Of a stretch of DNA of 64,000 nucleotides, positions 1-7,748 are shown one piece after another; position 1 is the stretch's first letter, and each line of letters starts with the position of its first letter. Below the pieces are notes generated by a model that saw only the letters and a list, made by a program, of their open reading frames with translations, had not been told where the DNA came from and did not search any database. The position numbers and the translations under genes were made by a program. The stretch spans positions 6,882,001 through 6,946,000 of the forward strand of contig NZ_CP109130.1 of assembly GCF_035917975.1 (NCBI RefSeq). Reading direction: 5' to 3'. Source of the DNA: Streptosporangium sp. NBC_01756. Lineage in GTDB: Bacteria > Actinomycetota > Actinomycetes > Streptosporangiales > Streptosporangiaceae.

Positions 1-972
1 GCGCTGAGCCAGGACGTCGGGGCGGCCCAAAGGTTCCTCACCACCGGCGACAACGCGGCGCTGCTGTTGCGCCCCGAGGTGGTGAACGGCCTCCCGGGCA
101 CGGATTTCGAGGACCTGCTGGCCACGGCCCTGGACAGGGCGCTGGCCCCCGGGGCGGGAGACGCCGTCCTCCGCCGTGACGCCTGGCTCAACATCATCGA
201 CCTCTACAGCAGAAAGAACTTCTGGCCCGCGCTGAAGGATCCGTCCCCGATCGGCCGGGTGCTCGCCAGAAACGTCTCGCAGTACTTTCCCGAAATCATC
301 GCCGTATGGCGGAGAGATCGCGATTCTGTGAAGACGGCGTCAAGTGCTGAATGGGAGGGGCTCAAGTCTGATGCGGTCGTCGGTTTTATTGGGGGTCTGC
401 TGCAGAGTCCTGAAGTGCTGGTGCCGCTCAAAAAGGGTTATAGGGACTTCCTGCGAAATCTCGATTTGGGGAAAGACCATCCTTTTGGTGATGCTCCTAC
501 TGAATATGCCAGGCAGGGACAGCGTGACCGCTTCTACGGAAAGGTGGTGACGGCGGGGGCGCTGGCATCGCTTCTTTTTAGTGGACTGCATGAAGCTGAT
601 CTGTCTGCCGATGATGCCGATAAGGCAATTGTGGAGCTTCTGGTGCTCCCTCTGGACGTTCTCACTGCGGGAGTGAGTGGTAAATTCATCGACGGCGTAG
701 TGAGAGAAACCTTTTTTGGAAAAGCGCTCGACTTGAGTCAGAAGAACCCCTTGAAAGATACCGTCGAGAGCTATCTCGATGGCGAAAGGCCGGGAGATGC
801 CTCGGATCTGGTTGAGGTTCTGGTCGATGCTCAGGTGTCTGCCTTCAATGCCTCCCGTCAGAGCCACGGGCGCTCACCCCTCAGCCGAACGGACTTGGAT
901 CAGCTAAAGGCGATCTTTTCTGGGCAGCTTACTCGGGTTCTTAGTTCGGCACTCGAAGCGCGCGGAGGATAA
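1..972 (+). CDS. C-terminal part of a large unknown protein (DUF6571-like?), 5' truncated
   Basis: The reading frame is open from base 1, so the gene starts upstream of the window and only about 323 residues are visible. It has no recognisable catalytic motif. The visible N-terminal part resembles, in my recollection, large actinobacterial proteins encoded with WXG100 proteins (DUF6571 type), but I cannot confirm that. It is alanine- and leucine-rich and mostly helical in character, with no signal peptide in the visible part. The stop codon overlaps the start of the WXG100-like gene by one base (TAATG), so the two are translationally coupled. Bases 300-900 have noticeably lower GC and less biased third positions than the rest of the window, which suggests a fast-evolving or acquired module. 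Confidence 0.75.
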   Translation, partial: ALSQDVGAAQRFLTTGDNAALLLRPEVVNGLPGTDFEDLLATALDRALAPGAGDAVLRRDAWLNIIDLYSRKNFWPALKDPSPIGRVLARNVSQYFPEIIAVWRRDRDSVKTASSAEWEGLKSDAVVGFIGGLLQSPEVLVPLKKGYRDFLRNLDLGKDHPFGDAPTEYARQGQRDRFYGKVVTAGALASLLFSGLHEADLSADDADKAIVELLVLPLDVLTAGVSGKFIDGVVRETFFGKALDLSQKNPLKDTVESYLDGERPGDASDLVEVLVDAQVSAFNASRQSHGRSPLSRTDLDQLKAIFSGQLTRVLSSALEARGG

Positions 973-1265
973 TGGTGGAACCAGCCAGCTTGCTACGCCA
1001 AGCGGAGGAGAAGGAGTTGCTCGCTGACCGCTTCGAAGGCTACATGAAGAGCCTGGAAAATCTTCTCGATCGTGCCAAGACCGATTCGGCCGACGATGGT
1101 CCGGTCTGGACGGGAGCTGCCGCTCAGCGTTTTGAGCAAGATGCCATGCGAAGGCGATCGGATGTGATCCGACTTGCAGAACAGTGTCAGGCGGCTGCAC
1201 GTAGCCTAAGGAAGTCTGCTTTGCAGCTCCGGGAACGAGCCCGTCTTTTGCGAGTTCCTCTCTGA
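972..1265 (+). CDS. WXG100-like (ESAT-6 family) small protein
   Basis: This 97-residue, almost wholly helical protein has a central V-W-T-G turn at about residues 45-48, followed by A-A-A-Q-R-F. That is the arrangement of the W-x-G helical hairpin in WXG100 proteins, and the length is typical of the family. Members are usually substrates or partners of type VII secretion, or are fused to or paired with large effectors. Here it is coupled by a one-base overlap to the large upstream gene, which supports a partner relationship. Its 3' end overlaps the convergent lipoprotein gene by 60 bp. No secretion ATPase gene is visible in the window. Family assignment is likely; a role in secretion is inference. 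Confidence 0.65.
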   Translation: MVEPASLLRQAEEKELLADRFEGYMKSLENLLDRAKTDSADDGPVWTGAAAQRFEQDAMRRRSDVIRLAEQCQAAARSLRKSALQLRERARLLRVPL

Positions 1266-1793
1266 TCGGCTTTCGCTCGGAAGGCAGTCGGTTTTACCAA
1301 TGATCTCTATGTTCGGGGCGGAATCCTGTATAAGAAGGATGAAAGTAATTCCAGGGTCCTTCTTGTGGAGAACAACGGAACTGCGACCGGGGCGTGCCCA
1401 GCTCGCGCTGCGATCAATCTCATAACCCAGTCCTACCAGATTGCTCTGCAGGGGATCGCTGGCCAGATCGGCTCGTTCGGCTTGCTCGGCGGGGGTCATT
1501 TGACCGCTTTCGTCGAAGCTTCCGCTGAATTGGTAGGAGCGAGTTGCGGTGCCCCCTGGACAGCCCGCGGCGTCATCGTTCTCGTCGCCGGTCTTGTCGA
1601 CGGTTTTCTTGCCAGCCATCGAATAGGAGGACTCAAGTTTCTTGGCGTCCGCAGCCAGCACCTGGGCGGCCTCGTCGAGAGTCGGGCCGCCGCTCGTACA
1701 GCCTGCGGCCAGCAGCACTACCAGCAGGGCACATCCCACGACACGACGCACCCTGCCGACTGTACTGATCGTTTCCCTGCCAGGGGAGCCCAC
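1206..1793 (-). CDS. Putative secreted lipoprotein, unknown function
   Basis: The N-terminus has basic residues, a hydrophobic stretch and the lipobox L-A-A-G-C, so the mature protein should be lipid-anchored on the outer face of the membrane. The rest (about 160 residues) is polar, with two further cysteines (C-P-G-G and D-C-L-P) that could form a disulfide. I recognise no domain. The start is uncertain: the GTG at 1793 has no clear ribosome site, and a GTG at 1751 would give a more typical short signal peptide. It converges on the WXG100-like gene and overlaps its 3' end by 60 bp, so it probably belongs to the same accessory module. Confidence 0.65.
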   Translation of the reverse strand: MGSPGRETISTVGRVRRVVGCALLVVLLAAGCTSGGPTLDEAAQVLAADAKKLESSYSMAGKKTVDKTGDENDDAAGCPGGTATRSYQFSGSFDESGQMTPAEQAERADLASDPLQSNLVGLGYEIDRSASWARPGRSSVVLHKKDPGITFILLIQDSAPNIEIIGKTDCLPSESRSERNSQKTGSFPELQSRLP

Positions 1794-1838
1794 TGGCCGG
1801 AAACGGTCTTGGTCTCAGGAAATCAAGATCTCAGAAGA

Positions 1839-3632
1839 TCAGGCGGTCGTCTCGCGCCAGCGGTTGGTGATGGGCAGGCGGCGGTCACGGCCGAAGTTCT
1901 TGGGGGTGATCTTGGGGCCCGGAGGATACTGGCGGCGCTTGTACTCGGCGAGGTCGACCAGGCGGATGACGCGGGCGACCAGGGCGGGGTCGTGGCCGAC
2001 GGCGATCAACTCGGCGGAGCCCATGTCCTTTTCGACATAGTCGTCCAGGAGACGGTCCAGCACGTCGTACTCCGGCAGGGAGTCGGTGTCGCGCTGGTCG
2101 GGGCGGAGTTCGGCGCTGGGCTCCTTCTCGATGGAGTTCTCCGGGATCGGCGGTGCCGTGAAGCCGTGCAGGAACGCACCCGAGATGCCCGCCTGGGCGT
2201 TGCGCCACCGCGACAGCTTCCAGACCTGGGTCTTCAGCACGTCCTTGATGGGGGCGAAACCACCTGCGGAGTCGCCGTAGAGGGTGGAGTAGCCGGTGGC
2301 CAGCTCGCTCTTGTTGCCGGTGGTGAGCACCAGGTGCCCGTGCTGGTTGGACAGGCCCATCAGGATCATGCCGCGCACCCGGGCCTGGAGGTTCTCCGCC
2401 GCCAGACCGGACAGCTCGATCTCCTTCTCGAAACCGTCCACGATGTCGGCGATCGCCACCACCTGGGCGTTGATCCCCTGCCGGCGGACCAATTCCCAGG
2501 CGTCCTCAAGGGAGTGCTCCGAGGAGTAGCGCGAGGGCATCAGGACCGCGTGCACCAGGTCGGGGCCGATCGCGTCGGAGGCGATCGTGGCGGTCAGGGC
2601 GGAGTCGATCCCGCCGGACAGGCCAAGGATGACCGACTCGAAGCCGTTCTTGGCCACGTAGTCGCGGACCGCGAGGACCAGCGCGGAGTAGACCTCGGCG
2701 CTGTCGTCGAGGTGCGGGGCGACCGAGGGGGTCTCCGGGGCGTACGGCTCCACCGGGAAGGCCGACAGCTCCATCCGCTCCACCGTGATGACGGTCCCGT
2801 CCCCGGCGTCGACCTGGAAGGTGCCGAGACCGCCGAATCTGGCCTCGGGCAGCTCCAGATCGGTGATCAGCAGCTCTTCGGTGAACTGCGCGGCCCGCGA
2901 GACCAGCTCGCCGGAGGCCGAAACGATGATCGAGTCGCCGTCGAAGACCAGCTCGTCCTGGCCGCCCACCTGGTTGACGTAGGCGAGGGCGCAGCCCGCC
3001 TCCTGTGCTCGGCGGGAGACGAGGGCGAGCCGTACGTCGTCCTTCTCCTTCTCGTACGGCGAGGCGTTCGGCACCACCAGCAGCCCGGCTCCCGCCTCGG
3101 CCACCACCGCGACCGGCCCGCCCTCCTGCCACAGGTCCTCGCAGACCGCGATCGCCACGTCGACCCCGTGCAGCCGGAAGATCGGCAACCGGTCCCCGCG
3201 TACGAAGTAGCGGTATTCGTCGAAGACGCCGTAGTTCGGCAGGTGGTGCTTGGCGGTCTTGGTGACCACCTGGCCCCGGTGGAGCAGCGCGGCCGCGTCG
3301 AGCGGGGAGCCCTTGGGCTGCCCCACCCGCGGAGCCAGGTCCGCCCGGTCCACGTAGCCGACGACCACCGGGATCTCACCGAGTCCCTCGTCGGCCAGCC
3401 GCCGGGCGAGGGCCCCGACCGCGGTGATCGAGGCTTCCACGAATGAGCTGCGCAGCACCAGGTCCTCGACTGGATACCCGGTCAGGAACATCTCGGTGAA
3501 CACCACCAGATGCGCACCGCGGTCGGCGGCGCGCCGGGTCCACTCGACGAGCTTGTCGGCGTTTGCCGCCAGGTCACCGACTACGGGATCGGTCTGGGCC
3601 AGAGCGATACGGAGTTGAGCCACGTGCTCCAC
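1839..3632 (-). CDS. nadE: Glutamine-dependent NAD+ synthetase
   Basis: It catalyses the last step of NAD biosynthesis: ATP-dependent amidation of nicotinic acid adenine dinucleotide using ammonia from glutamine. The N-terminal nitrilase-type glutaminase domain (about residues 1-270) shows the catalytic Glu in F-T-E-M-F, a Lys in V-T-K-T-A-K and the Cys in A-V-C-E-D-L-W. The C-terminal synthetase domain carries the ATP-binding P-loop-like L-S-G-G-I-D-S-A at about residue 338 and a T-G-N-K-S-E motif. At 597 residues it has the usual length of the two-domain enzyme. A GTG start at 3632 is chosen; another GTG lies three codons inside. It is transcribed away from a tandem-repeat region and stands alone. 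Confidence 0.96.
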   Translation of the reverse strand: MEHVAQLRIALAQTDPVVGDLAANADKLVEWTRRAADRGAHLVVFTEMFLTGYPVEDLVLRSSFVEASITAVGALARRLADEGLGEIPVVVGYVDRADLAPRVGQPKGSPLDAAALLHRGQVVTKTAKHHLPNYGVFDEYRYFVRGDRLPIFRLHGVDVAIAVCEDLWQEGGPVAVVAEAGAGLLVVPNASPYEKEKDDVRLALVSRRAQEAGCALAYVNQVGGQDELVFDGDSIIVSASGELVSRAAQFTEELLITDLELPEARFGGLGTFQVDAGDGTVITVERMELSAFPVEPYAPETPSVAPHLDDSAEVYSALVLAVRDYVAKNGFESVILGLSGGIDSALTATIASDAIGPDLVHAVLMPSRYSSEHSLEDAWELVRRQGINAQVVAIADIVDGFEKEIELSGLAAENLQARVRGMILMGLSNQHGHLVLTTGNKSELATGYSTLYGDSAGGFAPIKDVLKTQVWKLSRWRNAQAGISGAFLHGFTAPPIPENSIEKEPSAELRPDQRDTDSLPEYDVLDRLLDDYVEKDMGSAELIAVGHDPALVARVIRLVDLAEYKRRQYPPGPKITPKNFGRDRRLPITNRWRETTA

Positions 3633-3751
3633 CCTATTCCCGTCGGCGGACGTGCCCGCTCACGGGTGATCGGCCCTCCGCGGGGGCGGGGTCTCCCTTC
3701 CCCGCCTCCGCGGAGGCCTGCCGAGCGGCGTTCCACGCCCCGGGGCCTTCC

Positions 3752-3919
3752 GGTGGCGATCCGGCCGAGAACTCCGGCGGGGAGCCGGTCAAGAATCCCG
3801 GCGAGGAGTCAGCTGAGCACCCTGGCGGGGAGCCGGCCGAGAACCTCGGCGGGGAGTCAGCTGAGCACACCGGTGGGGAGCCGGCCGAGAACCCCGGTGG
3901 CGAGTCAGCCGAGCACGCC
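3752..3919. repeat. 24-bp imperfect tandem repeat, about seven copies
   Basis: Seven consecutive 24-bp units occur, with alternate units more alike, giving a 48-bp higher-order period (the hexamer-like landmark GGAGCCGG recurs at 3781, 3829 and 3877). Because 24 is a multiple of three, each frame reads as an eight-residue repeat (for example G-G-E-P-A-E-N-P on the plus strand). However, neither reading has a convincing start or a ribosome site. The array lies downstream of the propeller gene and upstream of nadE, overlapping only the last codons of the former. Confidence 0.85.
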
Positions 3920-4801
3920 GAGCAGACCGAGTTTCCTGGCCTTGGTGGGCTCGGCCACGCGCTGGAGCTCCTTACCGGAGGCATTGAGGATCACCAGCGT
4001 GTTGGCGGTCCTGCCCTTGACCCGGACCGCGAGCCGGCCGTCGCGCAGGTAGCGGGCGCCCAGCAGGGTGCCTCCGACCGGGATGGCGATCTTCTTGCCC
4101 GTCTTGGTGTCGTAGATCGACGGGGTGAACGACGTGGACCAGGAGCCGTCGCCGGCGGGGTCGTTCGCGCTGATCGCGTTCACCACGACCCGGCGGCTGT
4201 CGGGGGACAGGCTCTCCACGTGGTTGGCGAGCTTGATTCCGAGAGCCTTGGTGGAGACGCGGGACCGGGTGTCCAGCAGGTGGACGCCACTGGTGTCCCC
4301 GGCGTACCCGGCGAGCGTCCTGCCGTCGGCCGACCAGGTCAGGTGGCAGATGCCGACGGTCTTGCCGGAGTCGACCACGTTCCTGCCGTCGGCGCCGACC
4401 ACGATCACGGTCGCGGCCGTCGCGGTGCCCTTCTTCGGGTAGGCGATCCTCCTGCCGTCGGCGGTCCAGGCGGGGGTCAAGCAGGGACTGCCGTAGGCGG
4501 CGTCCCTGGCGATCACTTTGTCCCCGCTCGCGGATTTGACGTGCAGGCGGCTCTTCTCGTCGATCCAGGCGACGCGCTTTCCGTCGGGCGCTGCGGAGAA
4601 CTGCCCGGAGAAGGCTCCGCCACCGACGGCCAGAGAGGTCCAGCCACCCCGGTGGGTCAGCACCTCGATCTTGCTGCCCTGATAGCCGAAGTAGACGGCG
4701 CCGGTGACCGGCGCCGTCCGCGACGAGGCCAGGGCGGGGGTTGCGACGGCGGCGGTGGACACGGCTAGTGCGGTGCCGACGGCCATGGCCCAGTGCTTCA
4801 T
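3905..4801 (-). CDS. Secreted TolB/PD40-type beta-propeller protein
   Basis: A signal peptide is clear: M-K-H-W followed by an alanine-rich hydrophobic segment ending in A-L-A-S near residue 26. The mature part contains repeated blade signatures of the PD40/WD40-like kind, such as F-S-A-A-P-D-G-K-R-V-A-W, W-T-A-D-G-R-R-I-A-Y, W-S-A-D-G-R-T-L-A and L-S-P-D-S-R-R-V-V. This predicts an extracellular beta propeller of about five or six blades. A good ribosome site (GAGGAG) precedes the ATG by five bases. No enzymatic motif is seen, so the role is unknown; binding or scaffolding is a guess. The 3' end touches a tandem-repeat array. Confidence 0.85.
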   Translation of the reverse strand: MKHWAMAVGTALAVSTAAVATPALASSRTAPVTGAVYFGYQGSKIEVLTHRGGWTSLAVGGGAFSGQFSAAPDGKRVAWIDEKSRLHVKSASGDKVIARDAAYGSPCLTPAWTADGRRIAYPKKGTATAATVIVVGADGRNVVDSGKTVGICHLTWSADGRTLAGYAGDTSGVHLLDTRSRVSTKALGIKLANHVESLSPDSRRVVVNAISANDPAGDGSWSTSFTPSIYDTKTGKKIAIPVGGTLLGARYLRDGRLAVRVKGRTANTLVILNASGKELQRVAEPTKARKLGLLGVLG

Positions 4802-4877
4802 ACGATCTCCTCAGGTCAGTTCCTCAAACGGATAGTTAGAGACCTGAGCGACCGGAAAGGTTCACAGCTCGGGCCGA

Positions 4878-4966
4878 TCACCGGCGTCATGGGAGGTCGC
4901 GGGCGGTCAGGCTCCGGGTGGTTCGAGGTCCGTTCACCGGCGTCATGGGAGGTCGTGAGCGGTCAG
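4878..4966. repeat. Direct repeat, 33 bp, two copies 56 bp apart
   Basis: A 33-bp segment beginning TCACCGGCGTCATGGGAGGT at 4878 is repeated at 4934 with two mismatches. The copies are separated so that the full period is 56 bp. The second copy runs into the last codon of the TetR-type gene on the minus strand, so the duplication seems to have copied the 3' end and flank of that gene. It lies between that gene and the start of the propeller gene. Confidence 0.75.
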
Positions 4967-5565
4967 ACCCCGGCCGGGTCGCGGTCCGTTCGGACATCCG
5001 ACGCGGGCCAGTGTCTCAGCGTGCCGTCGAGAGCGTCGATGATCCTGTCCCAGGACGCCTGGAGGTCGCGCGGGTGACCGAACCCCCCGGCGGCCTCAAG
5101 ACTGGTGAACCCGTGAAAGGTGCTGCGGAGCAGGCGCACCGCGTCGGTCAGGTCCGGGTCGACCAGGCCGTACGCGCGCAGCAGCGAGGAGGTGGTCTCG
5201 TTGCCCCGCAGGGCCACCGTGGCCTTGGCGACGACGGCGGGGTCGAGCCGGATCTGGGTCGCCGCATATCGGCCGGGGTGGGCCAGCGCGAACTCCCGGT
5301 AGGCGCCGGCGAACGCGGCCAGGGCGTCTTTACCGGACCGGCCCGCTATCGCCGAGGTGACGCGGTCGCTGAGCTCGCCCGCCGCGCGCAGCGCGACCCG
5401 GGTCCGGAGGTCCTGAACGTTTTTGACGTGAGAGTAGATGCTCGCGTCCGCGACCCCGAAGCCCCGTGCCAGTGCGGAGATCGTGACATTCTCGAACCCG
5501 ACGGCGTCCGCCAGATCCGCGGCCGCCTCCGTCACGCGATCGGCCGTCAACCCCGCACGAGCCAT
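4963..5565 (-). CDS. TetR family transcriptional regulator (WHG-type C-terminal domain)
   Basis: About 200 residues. The N-terminal helix-turn-helix spans residues 1-50, with the typical I-S-A-L-A-R-G-F-G-V-A-D-A-S-I-Y-S-H-V recognition region. The C-terminal ligand domain contains R-S-T-F-H-G-F-T-S-L-E, characteristic of the WHG-type TetR group. The longer open frame upstream is not used: the ATG at 5565 is preceded by GGAGG at a six-to-seven-base distance. A palindromic site lies just upstream (5596-5622), suggesting autoregulation. The target genes are not evident; the flanking sensor kinase is on the same strand, downstream, and separated by about 150 bp. Confidence 0.9.
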   Translation of the reverse strand: MARAGLTADRVTEAAADLADAVGFENVTISALARGFGVADASIYSHVKNVQDLRTRVALRAAGELSDRVTSAIAGRSGKDALAAFAGAYREFALAHPGRYAATQIRLDPAVVAKATVALRGNETTSSLLRAYGLVDPDLTDAVRLLRSTFHGFTSLEAAGGFGHPRDLQASWDRIIDALDGTLRHWPASDVRTDRDPAGV

Positions 5566-5595
5566 CCGGCACCTCCGCAGCGAAAAGCTTGCCTT

Positions 5596-5622
5596 CCTAG
5601 GATATAACCTATGGTATCTAGG
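5596..5622. promoter_or_regulatory. Palindromic operator candidate upstream of TetR gene
   Basis: An AT-rich imperfect palindrome with outer half-sites CCTAGgATA and TATcTAGG lies 30 bp before the ATG of the TetR-type gene. It stands out against the GC-rich background and is placed where an autoregulatory operator or the promoter -10 region would be. Confidence 0.5.
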
Positions 5623-5716
5623 TTTTCTGGCGCAAGCCGGTGCGCGCGACGGACCGGGCCGCATTGAACGGACCGGATTGAACGGACCGGGCCGCATCGA
5701 TCGACCACGACCGGCA

Positions 5717-7738
5717 TCAGATCCGGCCGGCCGGGATCGGCAGGACGGCCTCCACCAGCGTGCCGCCGCCCGGGGCCTCGCCGATCACACACGTGCCACC
5801 GAGCTCGGCGGCGCGCTCGCGCATGGACAGCAGGCCCACGCCGGAGCGCGACCCCGTCCGCAGCCCGTGGCCGTCGTCCTGGACCCGGACCACCAGTGAT
5901 TCGCCGCGCCGCAGCGACACCGTCGCCGAACGGGCCCGCGCGTGCTTGCGGATGTTGGTGAGCCCCTCCTGCGCGATCCGGTAGGCGGCCACCTCGGCGG
6001 CGGCGGGGAGGTCGGACAGGTCTCCTTCGGTCTCCACGGCCACCTGCGGCTCGCCCTCGACGGCCAGCGCCCGTACGGCTTCCGCCAGGCCGAGCTCGTC
6101 CAGAGTCGGCGGGCGCAGGCCGTACACCAGTTCCCTGATCTCCTGGCCGACCGCGTCCATGCCGGTGCGCAGCTCGGTCAGGAGCCGGTCGGCCGAGGCG
6201 GGGGCGGAACGCAGGTTGATCCTGGCCATGTTGATCGACATCGCCATGTCGGTCAGGGCGTGGCCGAGCCCGTCGTGCAGGTCCCGGCGCAGCCGGCGCC
6301 GCTCCTCCTCGCGGGCGGTGAGGATGCGCTCGCGGGAGCGCTGCAGGTCGGCGGTCATCCGTACGGCGTGCACCACGTCCGCCATGTACGGCGTGACCAC
6401 CGCGATCAGCCGGTCGTTGTGGGCGGCGGCGAACCTGCGGGGGCCGGGCGAGCCGAGCAGCAGCCGCCCGACCGGTTCGCCATGCCGGATCAGCGGCACC
6501 GCGCGCGGAGCCGGGCCCAGCAGGCCGATCTCCACCCGCCTGGTCCCCGGGTCGTTCACCTCGACCGCGACGCCGGTGAGGCCCAGCCCCTCACGGATCA
6601 CGGCGGCCGTGGCGGCGAGCGCGTTGGCGGGCTCCGCCTCGCCGACCTCCTGGGCCAGCCTGGCGGCGAGGGCCCGCGGGTCGCCGTGCGTGCCGTACAT
6701 GAGCCGGTCGACCCAGCGCCGCAGCAGCCGGCGCAGCGGGTGGAAGACCGCCCCGGCGAACAGCGCCGCCGTCAGGCCGCCGATCCGGTCGTATCCGGAC
6801 AGGGTCAACCCGGCGAGCGCACCGGCCCCGAAGTAGATCGCGCTGACCGCGGCGATCAGCCCGGCGGCCACGAAGGCCCGGCTGACCACGGTGTCGATGC
6901 CGTACAGCCGGTAGCGCAGCATCGAGAAGGCGATGGCGACGGGGATCAGCCCGGTCGCGATCGTGCCCGCCAGCCACCAGCTCTCCCCGGCCAGCAGGCA
7001 GACGATGTAGAGGGCGAACGAGGTCAGCGGCCAGGCGATCTGGCGGCGGGTGGTGGGGTCGGCCCGGTGGGCGCGCAGGGCCAGGGAGAGCAGCGACAGG
7101 ACCGCGAGAACATTGATCAGCAGTGCCAGGGAGTCCTGGATCGTGGTGTGGTAGGGGCTGAGCGCCTCGATCGCGAGTGGGTTGGGGATGATCCGGGGCA
7201 GCGGGTAGTTCTCGGCGGGCGGTGTCGGGCGCACGACGAGCCGGGCCGCCTCGGCCACCATGACCAGGGCCGCCGCGGCCACCATCGGCCGCCAGCGCCG
7301 GGAGGGCAGCCGCCCGTCGGGGGAGTACAGCGGGAGCATGATCGCCAGCAGGGTGCCGCCCACGATCCAGCCGAGTCCGCCGACGTAGCGGTAGTGGCCG
7401 GCCGTCGCCAGCGCGCCGTCGGCGCCGGCGCGGAGCATCATGGCGGAGCCGAAGATGTTGAGGGCGCAGCCGATCCCGCCGACGTACATCACCCAGGCGG
7501 CGGCCGAACGCGGGCGGTGCACCAGCAGGAAGGCGCCCACCAGCGGGAAGGCCAGGCCGGCGGCGTGATCGGGGGTCGCGGGCGGGTCGGAGACCCAGCT
7601 GGACGGCAGGCCGCCGGTGATGACGATCCCGGCCACGGTGAGCGCGAACGCGCCGACGGACACGGCGACGATCGCCAGGCGCAGCGGGGAGGCCGGCAGG
7701 CCACGTGTGACGCTCGGGGCCGGGCGCAGGGGGGTCAT
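5717..7738 (-). CDS. Membrane-bound sensor histidine kinase (HisKA_3 type)
   Basis: About 673 residues. The N-terminal part holds roughly eight or nine hydrophobic segments. A GAF-like stretch follows around residues 335-450. Then comes a HisKA_3 dimerisation box, R-R-D-L-H-D-G-L-G-H-A-L, with the phosphoacceptor His near residue 487. A HATPase domain follows, with the N-box region E-G-L-T-N-I-R-K-H-A and the G-box D-D-G-H-G-L. This is the NarL/DesK-type kinase class that pairs with LuxR-type response regulators. The ATG at 7738 lies 10 bp after the stop of the upstream regulator, whose receiver and LuxR-type output fit this partner exactly. The signal sensed is unknown. Confidence 0.93.
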   Translation of the reverse strand: MTPLRPAPSVTRGLPASPLRLAIVAVSVGAFALTVAGIVITGGLPSSWVSDPPATPDHAAGLAFPLVGAFLLVHRPRSAAAWVMYVGGIGCALNIFGSAMMLRAGADGALATAGHYRYVGGLGWIVGGTLLAIMLPLYSPDGRLPSRRWRPMVAAAALVMVAEAARLVVRPTPPAENYPLPRIIPNPLAIEALSPYHTTIQDSLALLINVLAVLSLLSLALRAHRADPTTRRQIAWPLTSFALYIVCLLAGESWWLAGTIATGLIPVAIAFSMLRYRLYGIDTVVSRAFVAAGLIAAVSAIYFGAGALAGLTLSGYDRIGGLTAALFAGAVFHPLRRLLRRWVDRLMYGTHGDPRALAARLAQEVGEAEPANALAATAAVIREGLGLTGVAVEVNDPGTRRVEIGLLGPAPRAVPLIRHGEPVGRLLLGSPGPRRFAAAHNDRLIAVVTPYMADVVHAVRMTADLQRSRERILTAREEERRRLRRDLHDGLGHALTDMAMSINMARINLRSAPASADRLLTELRTGMDAVGQEIRELVYGLRPPTLDELGLAEAVRALAVEGEPQVAVETEGDLSDLPAAAEVAAYRIAQEGLTNIRKHARARSATVSLRRGESLVVRVQDDGHGLRTGSRSGVGLLSMRERAAELGGTCVIGEAPGGGTLVEAVLPIPAGRI

Positions 7739-7748
7739 CTGGATATCG

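Noticed and set aside
1365-3446. Long plus-strand open frame opposite nadE and the lipoprotein gene
   Set aside because: It is antisense to well-supported genes, has no ribosome site and shows the Gly/Val/Asp-rich composition expected when a GC-rich gene is read backwards.
3634-3984. Minus-strand frame with Ser/Pro-rich eight-residue repeats
   Set aside because: It arises from the 24-bp tandem repeat and overlaps the propeller gene in another frame. No ribosome site was seen and the composition is repeat-driven.
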